From Porites lobata (lineage: Eukaryota > Cnidaria > Anthozoa > Scleractinia > Poritidae): a stretch of 64,000 nt of DNA. The translations under genes and the position numbers were made by a program. The notes below the pieces were generated by a model. That model was not told the origin of the DNA. It saw nothing but the letters and a program-made list of their open reading frames with translations, and did no database searches. Where the stretch lies: the NCBI GenBank assembly GCA_942486035.1, contig CALNXK010000161.1, positions 1-64,000 on the forward strand. The letters run 5' to 3'. How positions within the stretch are numbered: the first letter of the stretch is position 1; every line of letters starts with the position of its first letter. This document shows positions 44,801-56,800 of this stretch, in pieces.

Positions 44801-47800
44801 GGGACACATATTTGGAGGGCTCGTTAACTGGGAAGCTTATTTTTTGCTACCATAAATATAAGTTAAATCTATTTAAAAACTCAGCTTGCCGGATATATAC
44901 TTACTTTTACTTGACAAACAAGAAGATTAAGAGTTTGGGTTGGTCGACTTGACTACAAAAACAAAGCACATTTAGGAAGTTAGACCGTGGCCAGAATCAT
45001 GACTTACACACGAAATATGTGCAGAATATTTGTATGGGCGTTTACAATGGCCAGCGGAAGGCGAGCCGTTGTAAAACCCATACTTAATTGTACTCGAGAA
45101 ATGAGTATAGAGATTGGTAGGTAAAGTTAACGAATGCTAAACAGTTATTGGATGCGTTTTTTGTGATATCTCGAATAATCCAAATCGGGGTAATTAAGTG
45201 TCTGGCCGAGGTTTATAGCACTTACCGAGACCTAGATTTTTCCGGTTATCATAAAAACCGAATCTAATAATTACTTTTAATTTTTTGTGGTGTCAATTTT
45301 CTTAACACACCGATGCACTGAGCATAGTTTGAAGTCATTTCTCTCACAAATCATGCACTACGCGTGCAACCTACGGACCAGTCAGTTATCTACTAGCAGA
45401 TAACTATCTTACCTGTAGGTTGTGGTGATTTCCAAAAATTAACTGAACGCTCTTAGCCAATGAGAATACAGATAGTGAGTTCAATGTATAAAAATGATAT
45501 CTAGCTGAGCACACCTGTTTGTATCAAAAGTTTTAAATTCTATTGTTGAATAATTCCTCGACACAGGTTCACCTGTGTCTCAAACACTACCTTTCGATTT
45601 GTCATAACCATAATAAATATTTACTGCCTTTTACAAAAAAGACGTTTCTGGGTTAATCACACAAGCAAACCTATCAAGGATACCTGCAAAATCTTGCTAT
45701 TTATTGAGAAAATTCTTACCGGTGAGTGAGCTAATGTAAACATTCCTTCTTTGGCTATGCAATACCTCTTTTGCCAAACTTTTCGAATACTGAAATACAA
45801 AGATACAAAGAAAAATATTAAGAAGGTGACACACCTTAAGTGACTAAGCGTGTCCTTGTCAGGTCAAGATTGCTGGACATGGCCTTGCCTTTTTTTGTCT
45901 CTCTCTTTCTCTTCCATGAAAACGCAAGAAAAGAACTTGATTCGTGCCAATTCTGTTTTGTCGGAGTTGTGTAAAACATCGTACACATTTCTTAAGAATT
46001 CAAAACTTTTCTCGGCTTCACGTTCAAGCTAGAAGTGCCGCCATTAGCTCAGTAAGTGTTTGTTATTTGTTTTATTAGCCAATGGATGAAAAGACCAAAA
46101 CATGGACTCTTCGCTTTCCCGCCAAAGAAAACCCTACTAAATATGGAGAAGGCATTGTTCGATCGGCCAATCGTGTTGGTTGCACTATGACTTCAAAGCA
46201 AAGTATCGAATGATTTCTAGAAAGTTCTTGGGCATGAAGTTTTTTCACGTGAGCGTTTGCTTACCAACAAAAAGCCACGTGCGTTTGTATCCGTTCGATA
46301 AACCAATCAAATTGCTCTATTTCCGTTCATCTGTTGTTTCTGTTTTGTTCGTACGTTTTCATTTCAATGTCATACGAAAATCGCTCTAATAGACCTATTC
46401 GGCTAATTCAATGTTGTACCCAATTCAAATCTCTCGGGGATAAGATTCTTTGTGTATTGTATTTGCATTATAATGTGGCATTCACATTTAAATGATATGG
46501 AAATTCCTTAAACAAAACGTTTTATTCCCAAAGGGTTTGAATTGGGTACAACATTGAGTTAGCCGAATAGGTCTATTACCGCGGCATACACGTATGCGTA
46601 TCATATGTTGTTGTTGCATTTTTTTTTCATTTTCCTTTGTTTTCAAATCATTATCATACATTACCATACCCAAAAACAAAGGATATAAAATTTAAACCAA
46701 GGATAAAATTGAAACACAACATATATATCAAGAAGCCTCCAATCAGTTGAGGCGTTTAACACTTTCTTTCGTTCGCTAACAATTCAAGCCACGCAGAAAC
46801 ATAGCTACTGCGCTTTAGGGCCTGTTTACATGGAGTGGGGGACCCAGGTCAAGTGGGGTTGGTTTCTTTTGTTTTCACGCTCTGGGGGACATAAAACAAA
46901 AGAAACCTACCCCACTAGGCTAGACCGGGGTCCCCCACTCCATGTAAACAGGGTCTTAGACTCTGATGATAACATCCATACATGTTATTCAAGACTAAAG
47001 TGTTGCACTTGATCGGTAATAACAAAAACAATACAATACGACACTAAACAATACAATGCAGTAACTTTTTCGTAAAGAGTTATGGTAAAAGTTAAGCTCA
47101 CCCTTCGCTACGCTTTAGTAGAAATCCAGCTTTTTCATTTCCATGCATTTTATCACCTTGCTGTCCATGTAAGCTGTAGCCTGCCTTGCTCTGTGATGAC
47201 TAGTAAAACAAACATTTATTTTAAAAAACACACGCAAAACTAAACTGGTATAAAGATTCGAGATGGGCCAATTTTCACTCCGAAAAAAATACAGTTGAAC
47301 CGCTACTAACAGCCACCTCTCCACTATCAGCCGGCACATCTCCAGTAACGGCCAGTTGGTGGACAGTTCATACACTGGCTCTTCTTTAAACCTGTCTACA
47401 ACGGTCACTTTCTTCTGTCTTTAAGCTGGATGTTGTGGAGAGGTTACCCTGCGTACCAGAGTTTTTTCTCGCGTGCAGCGGGAATTTTCGGTGTTGGCCC
47501 AAGGCCGGAAACCGCGCTAGAAAAGTCTCTGGCACCCAGGGTTTGGAGAGGTGGGACTGAACCGCTTTCAAATTCAACTTTATTATAAACAGTGTTTCCT
47601 CCTTTTTATTTTTAAAAAAATAGGATAAACTCACGAGGTGTACCCAGTTGTTCTCACAAGTTTATTTCTGTGAAACTGATCTCCATTCCATTTGATTTTG
47701 AACCCGGAACTTGAAATCTTCAGAACCCTTTTTTCCCAAGAAACGTTCCCTCGAAATTTCAGTACAATTTGTTGAGCTTTCGAAAATTCCGGATTGCTTG

Positions 47801-50800
47801 GTCGGAGGAAAGTAAACATTTATAAAAGTCTTTACGCCCGAATTTATTGGGAAATTATAAACTTCGTTTGTCCGGCTTATGTCGGAAAATGAATTATTTA
47901 CTCACATCTTTTTCTGGTTGTAGTTGGCTTTTGATTTCATTTCTTAACTCAATTAATTCCTTTCTCTCTTCGTCCTGTTGCGCTCTTAGCTAAATAAAAA
48001 TTGACACGAATTATAACAAGATTTAGCATTACTAAACAAGGGAATGCAACGTGAAGCTATATAAACCTGACTATTCGAACGAAGAAAAAATAACGTAATG
48101 ACATGAGGTTGGTTAAGTACCCCCCCGGGGGAAACCCCTCAATGGCCCATATGGGGATGTGCCCCTGGACAGGGTATGGCGAGTCTTTCCTAATTATAAA
48201 CAGGATGAAATTTGTTTATACTCAAAGTATACACAACCTACGAGTATGGCCCAATTGCTCTATTGCAATTGCCAATAAATGGCTTAACACAAGATGACAT
48301 GCATTTTCTCCTTTGTCCTAAACAGGGTCATAAAATTGAGGCACCCTGAATTGAGGATATAGTCCTAAACAGGGTCAGGGTTTCAAACCCTCAGCTGCTC
48401 ACCTATACCCAAATATTGCTCTAGTACCCCTAGCCTCCCCCCGAGTCAACCTAGGATCTCCATAAAGATCGGAAAAGGTTGGTTTTCACTGGCAACGGAG
48501 ACCGGACTCGGAGTGACGTGACCAGAAGTAAAAAGCGTCATGATCTCGAAAAAATAGCTTTCCAACTACGCTTAATTCTAACTCCGTCGCTTATGACCTA
48601 GTAAAAAATAGGAGTGGATTTATTTCCAGCATAAGCGTATAGCTATCGCATTTGACCGATGGAATTTTTTATTGTTTTAAGCTCAAAAACAATAAAAAAA
48701 TTCCACAGACAAATGAGATGGCATTTACTGCCAACGAATCCACCCTATAGCTAGGTTGTGAGAGTCGAGAGCAGTAGCCGAAGAACTAATAATAAGCCAA
48801 TAATTCACAAAGCGTAAAAACAAGCATTGTGATTGGTTTATCCTTCTGCCTCTGTTTCCGACTCCAACAATCTGGTTTTCATTAGATCGTAAGCGATGGA
48901 CTCATAAGGGGAATCGGAAAATAGGAATCTTTTGAATCCAACTCCGGTTCGGACTTCATCCGAGAGAGAACAAACCTAAAGCAATATTAGAAGCTTTTAA
49001 TGACCAATACAGGAACATTTATCTAAGTGCACAATTGTAAGTATTGTAACGTACTTTTGTTTAATAAATAAAATTTTAAAAAAAAAAATTAGAATCTTAA
49101 AGCTATGTTCACAATAGCTTTTGCCCTAGCACGAAAACCACAACAGACAGGGCTTTTGTTCACACATAAAATAAGAACAGTGGTTTTAGCGCGATTTCTG
49201 TAACAAAGTGAAGCTGCGCAGCGCTGATCTCGCCCAGCGGATAGTCTATGTTCATACTATACTGGATAGCTTAATTCCTAACCTGAGACATTTTGTGACG
49301 CCAACGGTGTTTTCCCCGCGAAATGACGTCTGAGAAATGAGTGCACAAATTCCGTACTGATGACGCCTCACTACCCAGATCTGGGTAGTGCTTCTGATTG
49401 GTTGAAGCAGATTTCCCACGAGGCACAACCAATCAGAAGCACAAGCCAGATCTGGGTAATGACATGTCATTAGTATGGAACTTCTGCGCTCATTTCTCAG
49501 ACGTCATTTCGCGGGGAAACCACCGGTGGCGTCGCGAAATGTCGTCTGTTTTCTCAGGCTACTTAGTTCCTTGTCGGCATGAAAAGCGAACCGGTATAGT
49601 ATGAACATAGTCTAAGTATTAAACGTTTACATGAATTTCTTTCAAATCAATTTTTACAAGCCAGTCCTCCTTAACAAATTTAGCCTTTTCTCTCTGAGGC
49701 ATAAAATAGTAAATACCAGCCACTTACCTGTTGAAGATTTGCAGCAAGATCCCCTAAATAGCCTCGCATGTTTTCCAGCACTTCAGAACTTCGCTGAAAA
49801 TACCTACAAAAGCAAATAGAAATGTACATGTCCTTGCTGTATACGCTGTAGATAATAGTTTTAAAAAAATTGCACTAGTTTTTTTTTTTACAACAAATCA
49901 GGCCTAGAAAGAGAGGAATAAAATCTGCTAAAGATCAGTTTTGACATCATGATGATGATGATGATGACAGTGGTGGTGGTAGTGGTGGTGTTGGTGGCGG
50001 TGATGGCAAGAAGATGACTGTCAATTAAACCCTACGACCATTCAAAACAAAACCTCTTCACCTACAGTACTTTCACATGTCACTGTTTATTTAGTATGGG
50101 GTTCTAACTTTTGAGTCTGGGGACAAAATCCTCTGGTGTAACCATTCAAATGAAACCTCCTCAGCTGTAGTACCTCCATATAGGATTACTCAGTCACAGC
50201 TGTAGTACGCAACTCCAATTTTCTCAAAGTTTGGGTCTACTTTGAAAGAGGAAAGACAATGATTGACAAAACTCACGTCACTTGAGCATCGTAGAAATCC
50301 ACAAGATGCTGAGCCAAATCAACTCCTTTCTTGATTTTGATTTCATTCACCTTCATTAAAAACTTGAATCCAATAAAACACAGAATAAATATATATACAG
50401 TACTTACAGACTTTTTAACTCTTAATTTGGCATTTGTTCAAGGAGACTATTTATGTTTGATATAACAGTTTTTAGATCTGATACAACATTCATTCTGCAT
50501 TCAGTCTTTGATTCTCGTGTCACCATAAATACAAATTCTCAAGATTGCAAGAATAAATAAATCTACAATCAAAACTAGTACGTTTACAGGCAGATATACT
50601 ACTGTGTTTGATCCCTATATAAAGTATAAATACCTCACACATTTGCAACTGAAAATATCTCCTCTCCTTTTCGGTCTCTTCAGCCATCTAAATATATCAT
50701 TACCAGTAATAATCAGTAAGTAAAATCCAAAAAATCTAAATAAACAGCTATTTTTTAGCAGCAGCAACAGCGCAAGTCGCAGTGGCAGTCACAGGGGTAG

Positions 50801-53800
50801 TGGTAGTGGTGGTGGTGGTGGTGGTAGTGGTAGTGGTAGTGGTAGTAGTAGCAGTACATCTGCAGAGAGGTTCTACCATTCAGGATAATTATGCAAATTG
50901 TAATCATAAGTGTATTAAGGAGAACACCTTGCTAAAACAGACACCAAGGGTTATGGTCTGTGCCTTCCTTTACTCCTTTTAATCAACAATCTATTAGACC
51001 CACATCTCTAGGACGGACACACACAGGTAGTGTAGGTCCCAAAGGTTTCTTTCTTAGAGAGTTGAATGTATAATTAGAAGATATGAAAAACATATTTACG
51101 TTGTAACTTCGCAACACTTTCAACTTGAACTTTATCAAAAGTGTGAATCAAAATACCTCCCCTCCGGTGACTTCTGTCCTGAGGCAGCCAGCTTCCTGGG
51201 CCATTTTTTTCTTTTCTTTCTCAATCTTTGCCCTACAACACAGTTCATGAGATCACAACTATTAAGCCTCACCCCTAAAGAAAATTATCAGGAGTCTTGA
51301 AATATCATGTTAACTTGCAGTGCTTAGTTGTGGAAGGAAAGTCTCTGCAAGTTTGAAGAAAAAAGGATGAGGGAGCTTATGCTGCATTAGCCTGTGAGCA
51401 AGCAGTCTGGGGCCCTGGAGAGCTTGCTTGCCCCCAATATTTAAATTAATACTACATTTTTTAATATGGAAACTTTTCATCTTTCTTCAGAAAAAAAATT
51501 ATTGTATAAAAAATAAAAATACTGAAAATGTGAATAATATCAAATACAACACATCTTAAGTTGTTTCAGGTTCTTACACTTTAGCTTCATAATCTTTCCA
51601 GGCTTTGTCAAATGGTTTTCTCAATTCCTACAAAACAAAGTTTAACAGTTTTACACATAGTTAAATATTAAGAGCAGAACCAAGTAAGCAAAGCATTGAT
51701 GTTGGTAAAGAAGTCAAGTCTAAGACAAAGATGAAATTAACTGTGGGATTAAAAAAAACAGGGCAACTCTTATAAAATCCTTAGTGACCCAAATACTGCA
51801 TTATCACCTACACTGTACGTCAGAAGTTACATGTACAGCCAGCTAGCAAAAGCAGAACTCATTTATTTAGCACACAAACATAAGCAATTGAATGAGTGAG
51901 TTAATAATTGCAAGGTCCCTTGTCCACTGGGGAAGTGTAGGTTAAAAGTAAGCTGCCAGCTCAATGAGAAAATCTTCACATCCCAAACAACTGAACAGGA
52001 CTCTTTGGAAACCCTGCTCACATCAACACAGGGAACCCACTACAAGGTAACAACATAGAATATACCATAAAATACCATAAATCTTCTATTAAGCCCTCCC
52101 CCTCCCCCCCGCTCCCTCTAATGAGGGTTCCTTTTCAGGAGAAGAAAGTTGATAAGCCCTGCCCTCTCTATTAAGCCTTCCCTCCCCTCCCCTAATAATT
52201 TATTATTATTCTCCGCTACTAAATGATAGACTGTATTAATCAATCGTGACCATAAAACTTCATGTGGACTGATCTGGGATGGTTTATTTAGCAACTGGAA
52301 GTTTGGATTTGGTTCTGATCCTCGGCTGCATGACCTAAAACTTCCTGTACCCTAGCTTTTCCTCTTTGTATTCTAGTTCTCTATGGAGAACTGATACCTG
52401 CATCATCATTTCTAAATTAAATGAGCCCCCCTTCTCAAATAAGCCCCCCGTCTCTATTAAACCTCCCCCCGCCCCTCAAATGTGCTTGAAATAAATAAGC
52501 CCCCAAGGGGCTTAATAGAGGATTTACCAAATGTACTTGTACAATCCATAACTATAGTGAGTTTATTGCTTATTTGTTAACTTCTGCTCCATGTTCAGAG
52601 CCCTAGCTGCCTTATGCTTGAACTTAAGCACTACACTCTTTGAGACTTACCCCTTTGACATCCTTTAAATCTCCTTTTAATAATGTATCAAGAGGAATTA
52701 AAATCATGTTGTAATAGTTTGTGAACTGCCAAAAGAAAATGATTTGAGCTATTAATGAATAACATTCAAAATAATTCTCAAAATAAAAAGCAAAAGTAAA
52801 ATTGAACTCATTCAAAATAATTATGTTGTTTAAAATTCAAACAGACTTACCAATATTTTCATGATAGAATCCAGCTCCTGAAACAAACAATAAAATTAAC
52901 CTTTTTAGTGAAGTATTACTGGAAAACAAAGATAGGAGGGCAAGTAAAAGAGAGAAGCTGAAAGCCATTGAATAGCAAATACCTATTGCCTTAAATAATT
53001 TTATACAGTACATTAATGCAGTAGCAATTACCGAATGCTCCCTCCACCCTCCGGATCTCTCAATAAAATGTTGTGTGTATTCACTTCTACCGTATGTCTC
53101 TGGATGAACATTGTGTCAAAAGTATGGAAAAGTCAGAGCAGAAAAGCCACAAACTTCTATGGGGACCAGAGCATGTTCTCACGAGAAATTTTATAATTTA
53201 GACTCTCTGAAATTCTATTCCTTGAGCTCCCTGGACCGAAAACAGTTTACCAGCAAAGTCTGGGTGGATGAGAAAATGGAAAGAAAATGATGTACCATCT
53301 GTAAGCTTGCGATTGACACATACAAACTTTGTCATCACCTGGTAAGCAGCACCAGTGCATCACTGTATGTTTACAGTGTTATCTTGACATTAAGAATGAG
53401 ATTGATGAGTCAAACCTCTACAATGTTGCAGCTGTATGCATGTGGACAAAAGTTTATAGAGATCTTTACCTTGAATGTAACTGAAAATTTAAAAAATGCA
53501 GTTCCTGAAAGAGTAAAAGAAAACCAAATTACAAGCATATAAAAACATTTTCTTTGAGAAGTGACATGCTGCTTTTATCAAAATGACCAAACATTACAGG
53601 TCTCATTTATAGTAGTTTGAGCATGATCATCCAGGTGAATGTAGCCCTGAATAGGGCTGTTGTTGACAGTGACTGACATTTCGGCAACCTGTGCTGTAGT
53701 CACGTTCAGAGTAAAAGTGAGTTGTATCACGTGAGTTGATGGTTATTACAGGACTTGAGCCTCACCTATTCCAAATCTTCTTTTGATTTTTCAACTAATT

Positions 53801-56800
53801 TACTTCATTTAATCCTATCTTTATTAAGGATTTCGGTTATTTATTATTTTGAGCTAATTTAATTTTTGCACTTCTTTGAGGTAGACTTAGCTGCTTTGTA
53901 GTTTGCCGGTCCCTTATTATCTGATTGCTAATCTTAACATCTAACTTTTTTGTTCTGTTTTATACACACAACACTCCTGTATACACGCATCCTCCCTGAC
54001 CCCACCTTACCCACTATTTTAATGGGAACTTGGGAGCCCTTTCATTAGGGATTCCATACCACAAATGTAATGCCACAAAGGTTGCTACAATCTTGGACAA
54101 AACTGTTGAGAAAATTGTATACTTGGGGAGCACTTTTCCAAACACCGTAGCTGTACTGTTTCTTTCCACTCCCCCTTCCCCTGAAAGCAATGTTGTTGTG
54201 TATTCAAAAGAAAGCCTGATCCCTGGGTGTTTCTAGGAAGCAACACTGAACTGGGGGAAGGGTATTTCTTTCTGCAAATTAAAGGCGTCATTTCGGAAAT
54301 AGTTTTGTTGCATAGGAAAGTGGACATGATGGGGAAAACTTTCTCATTCAAGTAGTTTTGTCCGGGATTGTAAATCTATCTATTGTTTTTTGTTTTGCTT
54401 TTTTTTAAATTTTTTTTTACAAAGGTCTAGAGCCTCACCTATTCCAGTATCAGCTTCCTTTGAGAGGGAGGATGAACCAAGCTTTTCAAGACTCTCTGCC
54501 AATGATAACTGACTTGTTGAATAATCTAGGTTTGAATTACAGAAAATAAATTAAATTTGTATAAGGTAATAGCATGATTTGTAGTGATATTTGGCATAAA
54601 TACCACAAGAGGTTAGTGATATTTCAAAATTGTTATACGTAACTTCATGAGCTGTTTAAGGCCAGTGAAATTTGAGACAATTTTGAAATATCACAAGTGC
54701 TATTTTATGCCAAATATCATGCACAAATCATGCTATCATTTGTTTATACTACTACCCGCAAAAGGTTTGTAATTTTCATGTGTAGGTACTTCAAATTAAG
54801 CTGAAATACCACTGCTCTAAGCCAATCAAATGGCAGATATTTCTCATGTAGTAGTAAAAAGAGTTTTACTGAATAACTACTGGCATGTATCTAGCCTGAG
54901 TCACAGATGAATCTAACCCTAGTACAAAGCAGCCCCAATATCCTTGTTCTTGGCCCCAAATGGACTCAACGAATTCCCTTCAACCTGATTGGCAAATCAA
55001 CAATGTCTTCTTTAACAGACCAATCATGACATATACTCAAATCCTGGTACACAAGTGGCTCCCCAAAATAAGGATTTCCGTACTGTTTTGCAGACAGACT
55101 TAGTAAGAACTTTAGTTCCGTCAGTCGCACAGGCGACCCTGTGTAAGTGGATAACTGGAGAATATTATGAAACAGTTCATTTACACATACATTGAAGCAC
55201 AAATTTTGAAATTCTGATTTATGGTTTCAACCAAGTTTTATTATGATTTTCCTTTGTCTCCTACCCCTTAATATTCGTAAAACATGGCTTTTATAAGTCA
55301 TTTAATTTATTACATCTTAAGTTCTTGTAACCAACAACAAACTTACTAATACAACCAGATTACTGCAGCCAACAAATTTTTACAATATTTCAAATTCAGC
55401 TGGAATGCTCCAGATTGTTTGTAAATCTACATCATCCTAAGTTGATTTCAACTATTGCCATTTCATTTGCTAATTATTTATTTATTATTTATTATTACTT
55501 TATTTATTAATATCCAATCAAGAGAGAATATCTTATGTATTTACAATGCAAAAAAATAATAAATAGTAATAATTATACACAACTGGATAAACTTACTCAG
55601 TCCTGAAGCATGAACAGCTTTGCTTGATTTCTTCAGTTTGTTGAGTGTGTTGTAATCTTCATCAAGACTCTGAATAAAAAAAACACCTTCAGAAAAACTT
55701 TCAAGATACCAATTATTTTAGCCCTTGAATGCATGAAGATGTCTGCACCTCAATGACAAAAATGCCATACTGAAAACATAAAATGTGACCGTACACGGGA
55801 AAACATACCTTAACGCTTATCCGTTAAATGCTCTCTAACGGACGGATAGCTAACGGATTGTTAACGGCCTTCACACCATTCTAACGTTTTGTCCTAACGT
55901 TCTAACGGTTATCTAGTTGTGCCTAACGGATGATCAAAACGTTCTAACGCTTTCTCCTAACGGTCTAACGGCTAACTAAGTATGTCTAACGGATGAAGAA
56001 AACGTTCTAACGGTTATGCAGTTTGTTCTAACGGATCGCGTTTAACGGTTGTCTAACGCTCTACATCTAGGGACTTTTAACGTTTGTCTAACGGTTTACA
56101 TCTAAGGACTTTTAACAAACGAATAGCATAACAGTTACTCCAGAAGCCGGTCAAAAGCTCTGATTGGTCAAAAAAGTAATTTTACATTCTTTCATCTATT
56201 GTTTATGAATGAGGGACAAGAAACATAAGGTGAAAAAGGTCAAATGTAAACGCAATGAATCTACTGCAAAAGAGTTAATATTCCTGGAATATAATAATAT
56301 TCTTCAGAAGAAGAAGCATTTGAGTTTTGCTCAAAACTTTGCTATAATAGACCAGGGGAAACAAGACTACAAGGTTAATTATGTAAACACTGATTTACAT
56401 CATCAGTATGGCATTTTTGCTTTCTTTAAGGTGCAGACGTGTCTCCCACGAAATGTCCCAATTGGTGAGGAGCGAGAAGAGATGGCTGCCAATATCAGTG
56501 TGCAAAGAAAGTCGGTGTGCGACAAACGCAGACAGACTTGCAGACCTGCAGACTTGCAGACTAGCAGACTTGCAGACCTACTTTTTTTGTGACAGGGCTT
56601 TGGGCTAATTTTATTCATCCTCTGTTTACTGTTGGCGAATCGCAAAGTATGTATGAGGCAAACAACAGCGCTAGCGGGCTGCAAACACAACAGTGCCCGG
56701 TTCGACAGGTGACTGGAAATCCTTGCAGTGGAAGACTTAACATCGGAAGAACGGTGACCTAAACTTCAGTGAGAGCAGCGAAGAAGAAGACGAGTGGGAT

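Noticed and set aside
50782..50982. ORF with a long valine run
   Set aside because: It is a GGT/AGT microsatellite in an ASAP intron.
56209..56592. 127-codon plus-strand ORF
   Set aside because: Its end runs into the 8-mer array of the MULE-like element (QTCRPADLQT-type translation); the rest has no recognisable motif.
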